Made by a program: the position numbers and the translations under genes. From the NCBI RefSeq assembly GCF_002846335.1, contig NZ_PJMQ01000001.1, forward strand, positions 1,550,001 through 1,614,000: 64,000 nucleotides of DNA, read 5' to 3'. The stretch is from Janthinobacterium sp. 61 (GTDB lineage: Bacteria > Pseudomonadota > Gammaproteobacteria > Burkholderiales > Burkholderiaceae_D). This document shows positions 36,044 through 44,723 of the stretch, one piece after another (positions within the stretch are counted from its first letter, which is position 1; each line of letters starts with the position of its first letter). The notes under the pieces are model-generated. The model was not told the origin of the DNA. It did not search any database and worked only from the letters and a program-made list of their open reading frames with translations.

Positions 36044-38002
36044 ATGAGAATGAGAATCATGTTCATTAAAATGAAAAAGTGGCTCGCATGCTATCCGCTC
36101 GTGGCCGCCAGCCTGTTGCTGGCCGGTGGCGCGCAGGCGCAAGTGGCCGATCCTGGTGCCGGTGCCAAGCAATTGTGGCAATTGATAGACTATGTTGCCG
36201 TCGATTACAGCGGTGCCGTCGAACACGGCAAGGTGGTCAGCGAGGCCGAATATGCGGAAATGCTCGATTTTACCGACAACGCGACGACGCAAATCGCTGC
36301 CCTGCCAGCCCACGCTTCGCAGGCGGCCATCGCCGCCGCCATCGCCGACCTGCGCAAAGCCGTCGTGGCCAAGGCCGATGGCGCGGAAGTCAAGCGCCTG
36401 GCGCACCACGCGAATGGTTTGCTGATTGCCGCCTACCCGATTCCCGTGGCGCCCAAAGTGCTGCCCAATCTGGCGCGCGGCGCGGCCCTGTATGCGGCCC
36501 AGTGCGCTTCTTGTCATGGCGTGGCCGGTGGCGGCGACGGTCCGCTGGCGGCCAGCCTGGAGCCGAAACCGATCGCCTTCACGGATGGCGAACGGGCGCA
36601 GTCGCGCAGCCTGATGGCGCTATACCAGGTCATTTCGCAAGGCGTGGCCGGCACTTCGATGGCCAGTTTTGGCCAGCTCTCCGAAAACGAGCGCTGGGAC
36701 CTGGCCTTCTTTGTCGGTGGCATGTCGCACGATGCGGCGGCGCGCGCGCGCGGCGAAAAGCTGTGGCAGGACGATCCGCGCAGTAAAAACCTGTACGCCG
36801 ACCTGGCCGCCGTGACGACCCTGACGCAGGAAGCGGCGGCCGCCAAGCTGGGTGCGGACGAAGCGCAAGCCTTGACGGCGTACTTGCGCAGCACCCCTGG
36901 CAAGGCCGAGGCGCACAAGCCGGCGGGCCTGGCCCTGTCGCGCTTGCGCCTGGAAGAAAGCCTGGCCGCCGTGCACGCAGGCGACCGAGCGGCCGCCACG
37001 CGCCTGGGCCTGTCGGCCTACCTGGACGGTTTCGAGCCGATCGAGCCGATGGTCGGTGCACGCAACAAGTCCTTGCTGCTGGCCGTGGAAAACGCCATGC
37101 TGGCCTACCGTTCCGCCGTTGCCAAGGGCACGGTGGCCGACGCCGAGGCGGCGGGTGAAAAGCTGCAGCAACTGTTCAGCCACGTGGAAGCGGAACTGGG
37201 GGACGCCAAGGCGGAGCCGATGACGACCTTTATCGGCGCCCTGACGATCTTGCTGCGCGAAGGCGTGGAAGCGCTGCTGATCGTGATCGGCATTATCGCC
37301 TTCCTGCGCAAGGCCAAGCGCAACGACGTGCTGCCGTACGTGCATGGCGGCTGGATCAGCGCGCTGGTGGCGGGCGGCCTGACCTGGGTGGCGGCAACGT
37401 ATCTGGTCACCATCAGCGGTGCCAGCCGGGAAGTGAGCGAAGGACTCGGTTCCGTGTTTGCTGCCCTGGTCCTGCTCAGCGTGGGCTTGTGGATGCACCA
37501 GAAGAGCAGCGCCGGACGCTGGCAGGAATACCTGCATGAGAAACTCACGGCAGCGATGAGCCGGCGCTCCGCCTGGGGCCTGTTCGCCCTGGCCTTCATC
37601 GCCGTCTACCGCGAAGTCTTTGAAACCGTGCTGTTCTATTCCGCCCTGGCGGCGGACGGCAATGGCGGCGCCCTGCTGGGAGGCTTCCTGGTGGCCATCG
37701 TGCTGCTGGTCGTGATCGCCTGGGCCTTGCTGCGCACCAGCGCCCGCATGCCGATCGGCAAGTTCTTCTCGTGGACGTCCGCCTTCGTGGCCGTGCTGGC
37801 CGTAATACTGATGGGTAAAGGCGTGGCCGCGCTGCAGGAAGCGGGCTGGGTCGGCGTCACCCCCGTCGATTTCATGCGCATCGACCTGCTGGGCATCCTG
37901 CCGACCCTGGAAACGCTGCTGGCGCAAGCGGCCATCGTGGCCATCATCATCGCCGGCTACGGCTGGAACCGCGTGTCCGCAGGCAGACGCAAGCTGGCCT
38001 GA
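36044..38002 (+). CDS. cytochrome c-FTR1 fusion iron permease
   Basis: About 650 residues. After a signal peptide comes a helical periplasmic domain, then a cytochrome c module (CASCH, residues 154-158 by the first start), then a C-terminal FTR1/EfeU-type permease with about seven membrane segments. The two iron-binding REXXE motifs are REGVE (near residue 405) and REVFE (near 523). FTR1 permeases import iron after ferrous oxidation; the fused heme domain may take the electron. Possible starts are ATGs at 36044, 36050, 36059 and 36071; the last gives a compact signal peptide (MKKWLACYPL), and none has a clear ribosome site. Promoter and Fur-like box lie directly upstream; a strong terminator follows. 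Confidence 0.85.
   Translation: MRMRIMFIKMKKWLACYPLVAASLLLAGGAQAQVADPGAGAKQLWQLIDYVAVDYSGAVEHGKVVSEAEYAEMLDFTDNATTQIAALPAHASQAAIAAAIADLRKAVVAKADGAEVKRLAHHANGLLIAAYPIPVAPKVLPNLARGAALYAAQCASCHGVAGGGDGPLAASLEPKPIAFTDGERAQSRSLMALYQVISQGVAGTSMASFGQLSENERWDLAFFVGGMSHDAAARARGEKLWQDDPRSKNLYADLAAVTTLTQEAAAAKLGADEAQALTAYLRSTPGKAEAHKPAGLALSRLRLEESLAAVHAGDRAAATRLGLSAYLDGFEPIEPMVGARNKSLLLAVENAMLAYRSAVAKGTVADAEAAGEKLQQLFSHVEAELGDAKAEPMTTFIGALTILLREGVEALLIVIGIIAFLRKAKRNDVLPYVHGGWISALVAGGLTWVAATYLVTISGASREVSEGLGSVFAALVLLSVGLWMHQKSSAGRWQEYLHEKLTAAMSRRSAWGLFALAFIAVYREVFETVLFYSALAADGNGGALLGGFLVAIVLLVVIAWALLRTSARMPIGKFFSWTSAFVAVLAVILMGKGVAALQEAGWVGVTPVDFMRIDLLGILPTLETLLAQAAIVAIIIAGYGWNRVSAGRRKLA
36046..36064. 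promoter_or_regulatory. Fur-box-like operator
   Basis: GAGAATGAGAATCATGTTC matches 15 of 19 positions of the Fur consensus GATAATGATAATCATTATC. It lies just after the predicted transcription start and over the first possible start codons of the iron permease gene, as expected for iron-dependent repression. Confidence 0.7.
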
Positions 38003-38048
38003 GCTTGACACTCGCCCTTTGAAACGCGCCGGCACGGGCGTTTCCGCC

Positions 38049-38086
38049 ATCCCCCAATCGCTGCAGCCAGCCATTGGGGGATTTTT
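38049..38086 (+). terminator. rho-independent terminator after the iron permease
   Basis: Perfect 10-bp stem ATCCCCCAAT/ATTGGGGGAT with a 14-base loop, followed by TTTTT, 47 bases after the stop codon. Confidence 0.9.
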
Positions 38087-38284
38087 CATTGCAGCCGCTT
38101 GGCGCGACATTTCGCCTGACGACTTTCATCCGACAACAGCGCTGGCCAGCAACAGGAAAATCGCTGGTCACGACCAGCTTGGCATCTTTGCCGCTGCTGG
38201 CCATCAGCCACATTCAAGAAATCGTCCGTAGCTGTCCAGTCCCGTTCGATCGTAAACGCGCTTTACAAATAGATCCGGCGTCTT

Positions 38285-38887
38285 TTGCTGCCATTCTTTG
38301 AGCGCCTGAATGGGTGTTTTTGCACCGATGGGCCCCTGCTGCAGCAGTTGCTGCTGCGCGGCCTGTGGGCCGATGTCGTCGATGACAGCTTGCCGAAGCC
38401 GCAGTGGATAGCACGCTGGTGCGAACTGGGTGCGTCAGGATTTCCCTTTATCAACTCCCCTGCCCTGCAACGCCTGCTGGACGCCGGCGTCGACGTGCAT
38501 GACCTGACGGACGTCGTGCGTTCCGCGCAAGTCTTAACGATCTACAATATCGCCCAGCTGATCGACGAGCCTTGCCGCGACCTCGGCTATGACGTCGAGG
38601 CAGCGCCCGACGTGCAACTGGGGTATGTGGATGAGGCCGGCGCACCGCACCTGCCCGGCAGCCTGCATGATGCGCTGGAAGAACTGGATCCGGCGGGCCG
38701 CCACGGCCAGCCCCGCTCGCTGGAACTGCGCCAGTTTGGCGGCTTGCCGGGCGATCTGCAGATGCAGCTCAAGGACTTGCTGGAGAAGAAAGCCTGGTCG
38801 CAGGCGGCCGTCCTGTGGAAGCGTGCCGTTGGCGGCGAGCTGGCGCACTGCCTGGCGGCAATGCAACAGCTGGCGCGCCAGCTGTAA
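38285..38887 (+). CDS. hypothetical protein, 200 aa, unusual start
   Basis: Not recognised. A soluble, Leu/Asp-rich, mostly helical protein with no signal peptide: LPFFERLNGCF, LLQQLLLRGLWADVV, LTIYNIAQLID, LQMQLKDLLEKKAW. The frame contains no ATG before residue 160, and an in-frame TAG lies at 38270-38272, so translation must begin at the TTG at 38285 or a nearby non-ATG codon, or the gene has lost its 5' end. No good ribosome site is seen. Codon use inside is normal for this genome. It ends 4 bases before the convergent transporter gene ends. Confidence 0.6.
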   Translation: MLPFFERLNGCFCTDGPLLQQLLLRGLWADVVDDSLPKPQWIARWCELGASGFPFINSPALQRLLDAGVDVHDLTDVVRSAQVLTIYNIAQLIDEPCRDLGYDVEAAPDVQLGYVDEAGAPHLPGSLHDALEELDPAGRHGQPRSLELRQFGGLPGDLQMQLKDLLEKKAWSQAAVLWKRAVGGELAHCLAAMQQLARQL

Positions 38888-38891
38888 TACC

Positions 38892-40397
38892 TTACCAGTA
38901 GCCAAGCACCTTCCACCACGTCGTGCCGACAATGGCAAAGATCAGCAGTTCCACCACGCACATGATGAAGCCGACCCGCCACCAGTTGCCCATCGTCACG
39001 AAGCCGCTGCCAAAGATGATAGGCGATGTGCCCGTCGCGTAGTGGGTCAGGGTCATCATGATGGCCGAGCCGGCCGTCATCATCAGCATGAACGGCACGT
39101 GGTATTCGGCGGGAATCAGGTGCAGGCCCACCGTCAGGAAGGCCAGCAGCATGGCGCTGATGTGGGCCGTCGTGCTGGCAAAGAAGTAATGCGAAAAGAC
39201 AAACACCAGCACCAGGACGGCGGCGATCGGCAGCCAATCCATGCCGCTGGCGACGATGGCGGCCTTCATGCCGGCCGAGAACCAGGCAATCACGCCCGTC
39301 TTGTTCAATTGCTCGGCCATCATGACCAGCGCGCCGAACCACACGAGGGTATCCCAGGCGCTCTTCTCGGACAGCACGTCGTCCCAGTCGATGGTGCCCG
39401 TGATAATCAACACGAACAAGCCGACAAAGGCCACCACCGTCGCATCGAGCGAAAACGCTGGGCCGAACAGCATGGCGGGCACGTTCGCCCATAGCAACAG
39501 CAGCAGGGCAAAGGTGCCCAGCATGACTTTTTCCGACGGCGACAAGGGACCCATGCTCTTCAATTCCGCCTTGGCGTAAGTGACGGCGTCCGGCGTGGCT
39601 TTCAGTTCCGGCGGCGACAGCCAGTAGATAATCAAGGGCATCACCAGCAGGCAGACCAGGCCCGGCAACAGCATGCACAGGGCCCAGGTGGTCCACGTCA
39701 GATGAAAACTCTGGCCGCTGGCCTTGGCCACGAAATCGACCACCAGCGGATTGGGCGCCGTGGCTGTCAGGAACATGGCCGAGGTAATCGGGTTGGCGTG
39801 GTAGTTGACGAGGGCCAGATACGTGCCCACTTTACCTTCCGTGCCCTTGGCAGGGTCCGAGTCGAAGGCGTTGGCGATCGATTTCATGACGGGGTGGACG
39901 ATGCCGCCACCGCGTGCGGTGTTACTTGGCGTAAAGGGCGCCAGCACCAGTTCGCAAATGGCCAGGCCGTAGCCGATGCCCATGGTGCGCTTGCCCAGCA
40001 GGGAAATGAACAGCAGACCGATGCGGCTGCCCAGCCCTGTCTTTTTCAGGCCGCGCGAAATCAAAATCGCCACCACGATCAGCCAGATCAACGGATTCGA
40101 GAAACTGCTGAGCGCATCCGTGATGGCGCCTTTGGACGAGGTCGACGTTACTTGTGACAATGACACGATAACGATGGCCATCATGGCCATCACGCCAATC
40201 GGCATGACTTTCAGGATGATCGCCAGGATGGTGGTGAGGAAGATTGCCACCAGGCCCCAGGCCTTGGGCGTCAAGCCATCGGGCGCGGGCAGCAATAGCA
40301 TGCTCACCAGCAAGGCCGTGCAAATCAGGGCGGGGACGAGGCGGAATGGGACGGCTTCCTTGAAATGCAGGAACATGTCGCGCACTGTTTTATACAT
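38892..40397 (-). CDS. DASS-family sodium/dicarboxylate or citrate transporter
   Basis: A 501-residue inner-membrane carrier with about twelve hydrophobic segments. Substrate/sodium loops of the divalent anion:sodium symporter family are visible: APFTPSNTARGGGIV (first SNT motif), YHANPITSAMFLTATAPNP, and THYATGTSPIIFGSG (second loop). It resembles CitT/TtdT-type carriers, so malate, succinate, citrate or tartrate are likely substrates. ATG at 40397 follows AAAGGTAATAAAG; the frame reaching 40619 is a non-coding extension. Divergent from the acyltransferase gene. Confidence 0.88.
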   Translation of the reverse strand: MYKTVRDMFLHFKEAVPFRLVPALICTALLVSMLLLPAPDGLTPKAWGLVAIFLTTILAIILKVMPIGVMAMMAIVIVSLSQVTSTSSKGAITDALSSFSNPLIWLIVVAILISRGLKKTGLGSRIGLLFISLLGKRTMGIGYGLAICELVLAPFTPSNTARGGGIVHPVMKSIANAFDSDPAKGTEGKVGTYLALVNYHANPITSAMFLTATAPNPLVVDFVAKASGQSFHLTWTTWALCMLLPGLVCLLVMPLIIYWLSPPELKATPDAVTYAKAELKSMGPLSPSEKVMLGTFALLLLLWANVPAMLFGPAFSLDATVVAFVGLFVLIITGTIDWDDVLSEKSAWDTLVWFGALVMMAEQLNKTGVIAWFSAGMKAAIVASGMDWLPIAAVLVLVFVFSHYFFASTTAHISAMLLAFLTVGLHLIPAEYHVPFMLMMTAGSAIMMTLTHYATGTSPIIFGSGFVTMGNWWRVGFIMCVVELLIFAIVGTTWWKVLGYW

Positions 40398-40592
40398 CTT
40401 TATTACCTTTCGCTGTGGGTCAGGCATCGTGGCAAGCGGCATGGTGCGCGCAGAGTCTTGGGCTGGCGCGCAGGAAAAACGCACCTTCAACGATGACAGA
40501 TGCCCAACAATTCTGTTCGGCAATATCATACACGCAAGGCGTGCCCGTCCCAGGCTCCATTCGGCGCGCCGTTCCCGCCAATTGCAAAATCG

Positions 40593-40622
40593 TTGACCTG
40601 CGAGCGACATGTGTCGCATAAT
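40593..40622 (+). promoter_or_regulatory. promoter with dyad in the spacer, upstream of acyltransferase gene
   Basis: -35 TTGACC (40593-40598), 18-base spacer, -10 CATAAT (40617-40622). The spacer holds a perfect 14-bp dyad GCGACA-TG-TGTCGC (40604-40617), operator-like. The -10 is 8 bases from the ATG at 40631, so the transcript would be leaderless or nearly so. Confidence 0.6.
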
Positions 40623-40630
40623 CGCCCCTC

Positions 40631-41803
40631 ATGTCGCCTAAGCCTACGAGGAAGCCATTGCAAGCACGCAACCATCATATCGACGCCTTGCGGGGCGCTG
40701 CCATCCTGTGCGTGCTGCTGCTGCACTTCGCGCTGGCCTACGGCCTGAAGAACAGCCCGCTCTCCGCCTTGCCGGGCTGGCTGCTGGGCGCCGCCTACCA
40801 GGGCAATTACGGCGTGACCATCTTCTTCGTTATTTCCGGCTACCTGATCACCTCGACCTCGCTACGCCGCTGGGGCGACCTGGCGCGCATAGACCTGGCC
40901 GCGTTCTATCTCTACCGCATCGCCCGCCTGCTACCCTCTCTGCTGCTGGCCCTGTCCCTCATCGTGCTGCTGGGCGTGCTGGACGTGCCCTTCTTTGCCA
41001 ATTCGGACGGCGGCAAGGACTTGCCAGCCAGCTATTTCGTCATCGCCATCGCTTCGGTGCTGACCTTCTGGCACAACGTGCTGATGCAAAGCGCCGGCTA
41101 TTTCAATTACTGCCTGAACGTCTACTGGTCGCTATCGGTCGAGGAAATGTTTTATCTGCTGCTGCCGCTGTCGTGCCGCTTGCTGCGCCAGCGCCACTGG
41201 ATCATGCTGCTGTGCGGCGCTGCCATCGTGGCCGGACCCGTCTACCGCAGCTTGCACGCGGATAATGAGATTGACTTCATGTACGGCTACCTTGCCTGTT
41301 TCGACGCCATCGCCATGGGCTGCCTGACGGCACTGTTGACACAGCATTGGCAGCCGGGCGCGCGTGCCGGCCAACGCTTGCGCTGGACAGCGGGCCTGGC
41401 CCTGGCGGCCCTGTACGTGCGCGGCATTGGCGGCCATGAAGTCTTTGGTTTCAGCGCGATCGCGCTGGCCAGCGCCGCCTTCATCGTGGGCGCCACGGCG
41501 GGCCACGCGGCCAGCCAGGGCCGCCCAGGCCCGCTGCAATGGCTGGGACGGCACAGCTATGAGCTGTACTTGTTCCATATCATCGTGCTGGCCGTCATGC
41601 GCAATATCGTCGACAAGGCGGGCCTGGGCTACTCGGAGCGCCTGCCGTGGCTGGCGCTCTTCCTGGCTGCGACCGCACTGGCGGCCGCCCTCGTCGCCCG
41701 CTGCGTGTCCGAACCGGCCAATACCGCCCTGCGCCGGCGCTTCCGGGGCGCCGCCACGGCCGCGCCTGCACGCGCGGGGGGCAGCCCTGGAGCGGCGCCT
41801 TGA
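40631..41803 (+). CDS. acyltransferase 3 family membrane protein (OafA/NodX type)
   Basis: A 390-residue inner-membrane acyltransferase with about ten membrane segments, typical of O-acetylation of surface glycans. The N-terminal motif HHIDALRGAAILCVLLLHF holds the conserved Arg and His; FFVISGYLITS and WSLSVEEMFYLLLP are family blocks. There is no C-terminal SGNH domain; the last 25 residues are Ala/Gly/Pro-rich. No ribosome binding site precedes the ATG (CGCCCCTC), matching a promoter whose -10 ends 8 bases upstream. Whether it modifies the polysaccharide made by the exosortase locus is open. Confidence 0.85.
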   Translation: MSPKPTRKPLQARNHHIDALRGAAILCVLLLHFALAYGLKNSPLSALPGWLLGAAYQGNYGVTIFFVISGYLITSTSLRRWGDLARIDLAAFYLYRIARLLPSLLLALSLIVLLGVLDVPFFANSDGGKDLPASYFVIAIASVLTFWHNVLMQSAGYFNYCLNVYWSLSVEEMFYLLLPLSCRLLRQRHWIMLLCGAAIVAGPVYRSLHADNEIDFMYGYLACFDAIAMGCLTALLTQHWQPGARAGQRLRWTAGLALAALYVRGIGGHEVFGFSAIALASAAFIVGATAGHAASQGRPGPLQWLGRHSYELYLFHIIVLAVMRNIVDKAGLGYSERLPWLALFLAATALAAALVARCVSEPANTALRRRFRGAATAAPARAGGSPGAAP

Positions 41804-42036
41804 AAAAGTGAGCCAGGTCAAGAGACCGCATGCCGGTCGTGCGTTTCAGGGGGATTTCCAGCCCGAACTTGCCATCCGCACTATAATGTCGGCACCGCGT
41901 GCGGCAGCATTGGCGGCGATAGACGGTAACAATTTCGTGTGGACGCCAGTACAATAGCGTCTGGGCCTACACAGGGTTTCACTTTTGCCAGCAGTTGCCA
42001 GCAACTAACCATTTTTTTGACCAGCCAACAAACACT

Positions 42037-42810
42037 ATGAGTTCGATGAATGAAGAGCGCGTATTAAGCGTGCACCACTGGACGGATACCCTGTTCTCCT
42101 TTACCACCACGCGCGACCCGTCGCTGCGTTTCTCGAATGGCCATTTCACCATGATCGGCCTGCGCGTCGATGGCAAGCCACTGCTGCGCGCCTACAGTAT
42201 CGCCAGTGCCAATTATGAAGACCACCTGGAGTTTTTCAGCATCAAGGTGCCGGGCGGCCCGTTGACGTCGCGTTTGCAGCACTTGCAAGTGGGCGACACC
42301 GTCATCGTCGGCCGCAAGCCGACGGGCACCCTGGTGTCAGACTACCTGCTGCCAGGCAAGCGCCTGTACATGCTGTCGACGGGCACGGGCCTGGCGCCTT
42401 TCCTCAGCATCGTGCGCGATCCGGACATCTACGAGCGCTTCGACCAGTTGATCCTCGTGCACGGCGTGCGCCAGGTCGATGAACTGGCCTACCGCGAGCT
42501 GCTGGAAGAGCACCTGCCGAAACATGAATTCCTGGGCGAAATGGTCAGCGACAAGCTGCGCTACTACCCGACCGTCACGCGCGAAGACTTCCGCAACATG
42601 GGCCGCATCACGGCACTGATCGAGAACGGCAAGCTGGCCGAAGACCTGGGCTTGCCAGAGCTGAACCCGGCCGAAGACCGCGTCATGATCTGCGGCAGCT
42701 CGGACATGCTGCGCGACCTGAAAGAGATGCTGGAAGCGCGTGGCTTCAAGGAAGGCAATACCTCGACGCCTGGCGACTTCGTTGTCGAGCGCGCGTTCGC
42801 CGAGAAGTAA
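42037..42810 (+). CDS. fpr: ferredoxin(flavodoxin)-NADP reductase
   Basis: A 257-residue cytosolic flavoprotein moving electrons between NADPH and ferredoxin or flavodoxin. FAD site: LRAYSIASANYEDHLEF (RxYS). NADP site: LSTGTGLAPFLSIVRDP, and MICGSSDMLRDLKEMLE near the C-terminus. The C-terminus ends AFAEK, as in the bacterial Fpr clade that ends in a short tail. ATG at 42037 gives the family length; a second ATG lies 9 bases further on. A TATAAT at 41882 is a candidate -10 but has no good -35. A strong terminator follows. Confidence 0.93.
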   Translation: MSSMNEERVLSVHHWTDTLFSFTTTRDPSLRFSNGHFTMIGLRVDGKPLLRAYSIASANYEDHLEFFSIKVPGGPLTSRLQHLQVGDTVIVGRKPTGTLVSDYLLPGKRLYMLSTGTGLAPFLSIVRDPDIYERFDQLILVHGVRQVDELAYRELLEEHLPKHEFLGEMVSDKLRYYPTVTREDFRNMGRITALIENGKLAEDLGLPELNPAEDRVMICGSSDMLRDLKEMLEARGFKEGNTSTPGDFVVERAFAEK

Positions 42811-42827
42811 TCCGCAACGCTACAGGT

Positions 42828-42868
42828 GCCGGGTCCCGCCGCTTTGCGCGGCGGGGCCCGGCTTTTTT
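42828..42868 (+). terminator. rho-independent terminator after fpr
   Basis: 15-bp GC-rich stem GCCGGGTCCCGCCGC/GCGGCGGGGCCCGGC (one wobble pair), 5-base loop, followed by TTTTTT, 18 bases after the stop. Confidence 0.92.
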
Positions 42869-42877
42869 ATTGCTGGA

Positions 42878-44524
42878 TCAACGGGCCATCGCTGCCCCGC
42901 GCTGGTATTGCAAGCCATTCATGAAGCGCTGCACGGGCTGAAAGCCGATGCTGAGGATATCGTCGTGCGCCGCGTAATAGCGCGTCTCGATCTTCAGCAG
43001 GCCCAGCACGGTCGCATCGAGCTTGTCGGTCTGATATGGCCGGCTTTCCAGCGCCGCGCGCGCGGCCGTCGATTGCGGCGCTTGCCGGTTGCTCCAAATC
43101 AACATGGGAATTTCATAACCACTCTTGTCCGAGGCGGAATGGCCCGCGTGATTGCGGCTGTAACCCACTTCCTGCCCATGGTCAGAAACGAACAGCAGCG
43201 AGGCGGCGCGGTCGGTCTTGGCCTTTTCCGCCATGCCGATCAGGGTGCCCAGCACGTAATCGCCATAGCGGATTGCGTTATCGTACTCATCGCGCTGGTT
43301 GCGTATCCAGCCAGACCTGCCCTGGCTGGCCATCTGCACGCTGACGGCGTCCTGCGCCTTGTCGAAATGCGCAAAGCGGCTGGGATAGCGCATGTCATAG
43401 CTGGGATGGGCACCCAGCAAGTGCACGACGATCAGCTTTTTCGGCGCGTCGTCGCGCAGCGCATGAGCGAACGGCTGGAACAGGTTGCCATCGAAATTGT
43501 TTTCGCCGCGGCCAGTACCGTAGTTGATGAAGTCGCTTTCATCGGCCTCGCCCGCCAGCAGACCGATCCAGCCGTCGTTGCGCGTCTGGTTCGAGACCCA
43601 GAAAGTCTTGTAGCCGGCCGCCTCGGCCAGCATCAGCAAATTCGGCTTGGCCATCCACGCATCGGGGTTGCCGATATCGGCCGGCGTGAGCATCGTCATC
43701 ATCGATTCCACCGTGCTGGACGCGGGCGAAATGACATCATTGAACACCAGCAGCTTCGCACGCATGGCGTCGAGCCTGGGCGTGGTGGCGCGCGGGTAGC
43801 CATACAGCGACATCGAGGCACGGTTGGTGCTCTCGCCGATCACCAAGATGACGGTGCGCGCATCCTCGCCCACATAGCGCACATGCCAGTCGCGCGGCGC
43901 GGCCATGGCCGCCGTCAGCGCATGCTGCATGGACTTCATCGCGTCCAGCTGCGCGCTGTACTGCTGGTAGCGCAGTGGCCAGAACAGCGCCGGATTTTCG
44001 CGCCGCATGGTGGTATTGACGTGCAGCAGCACGAGAAAGACGGCCATGCTGGCAGCAAAGCTTTTTTGCAGCAGGCCCGGCACGCGACTGGCGCGCGCCG
44101 CTTGCCAGCGCAGCAGTTGGCGGTCAGCCAGCAGCACCGCCGCCGTCACGAGTACAAACCAGCCCGCCGATTGCGCCAGCGCGATGCTGTTGTGCAGGAA
44201 AAATTCACCCGTTTCGGCTTGATCTGTCGCAAACATGGCCTGTAAAACTGCATTCGGATTCGGCCGCATGCCAAAATAGCCACGCAAAAAACCTTTGATG
44301 GCGGCGTCGAGGTAAAACATGGGCACCACGATGCGCACCAGCACGGTGACCACGCCGGCGCTGGTGCTGCTGCGCCAGGCATGCAGCATGCCGCCTATGC
44401 CCAGCAGGAAGGCCGCCAGCAAGACGCACAATTTCAGGCATTCGTTCGCACTTAACTGATCGAAGAGGAAGAACAGCAGCAGGCCAGCAAGACTTAACAG
44501 GACACGGAAAAACAGAATCAGCAT
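42878..44524 (-). CDS. phosphoethanolamine transferase (sulfatase fold)
   Basis: A 548-residue inner-membrane enzyme with about five N-terminal membrane segments and a periplasmic sulfatase-fold domain that moves phosphoethanolamine to lipid A, core sugars or a glycan. Metal and active-site blocks: VIGESTNRASMSLYGYPRATTP, SPASSTVESMMTML (candidate Thr nucleophile), LLGAHPSYDMRYP and SDHGQEVGYSRNHAGHS. It lies closer to the CptA/heptose-type group than to EptA by its motif spelling, but this is uncertain. ATG at 44524 gives the normal length; a TTG at 44602 is an alternative. Neither has a clear ribosome site. Divergent from the DJ-1-like gene. Confidence 0.85.
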   Translation of the reverse strand: MLILFFRVLLSLAGLLLFFLFDQLSANECLKLCVLLAAFLLGIGGMLHAWRSSTSAGVVTVLVRIVVPMFYLDAAIKGFLRGYFGMRPNPNAVLQAMFATDQAETGEFFLHNSIALAQSAGWFVLVTAAVLLADRQLLRWQAARASRVPGLLQKSFAASMAVFLVLLHVNTTMRRENPALFWPLRYQQYSAQLDAMKSMQHALTAAMAAPRDWHVRYVGEDARTVILVIGESTNRASMSLYGYPRATTPRLDAMRAKLLVFNDVISPASSTVESMMTMLTPADIGNPDAWMAKPNLLMLAEAAGYKTFWVSNQTRNDGWIGLLAGEADESDFINYGTGRGENNFDGNLFQPFAHALRDDAPKKLIVVHLLGAHPSYDMRYPSRFAHFDKAQDAVSVQMASQGRSGWIRNQRDEYDNAIRYGDYVLGTLIGMAEKAKTDRAASLLFVSDHGQEVGYSRNHAGHSASDKSGYEIPMLIWSNRQAPQSTAARAALESRPYQTDKLDATVLGLLKIETRYYAAHDDILSIGFQPVQRFMNGLQYQRGAAMAR

Positions 44525-44723
44525 GGAGGCAGTAGATAGTAGACGTTCGACGGGGACAGGCCCGAGCGGACGGGCCAGCGATTGTAGCGTAGTCCCTTGC
44601 AACGCGTAGCAGCATTTCTTGCATGCTCCTGACAGAAATTGTCAGTGCTGTCCATTATGCTTTTGGCACCAGCAGGCTAAGCAGCCTGTACTATTGATAT
44701 CTCCACCTGCGACAGGACTTTTC

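Noticed and set aside
36620..38110. Minus-strand frame of 496 codons over the iron permease gene
   Set aside because: Antisense shadow, also crosses the terminator at 38049.
41869..41887. TTGCCA...TATAAT as a promoter for fpr
   Set aside because: Only 7 bases lie between the two boxes; the TATAAT may still be a -10, but no -35 is found at the right distance.
42740..44245. Plus-strand frame of 501 codons over the phosphoethanolamine transferase gene
   Set aside because: Antisense to a gene with intact catalytic motifs; runs through the fpr terminator.
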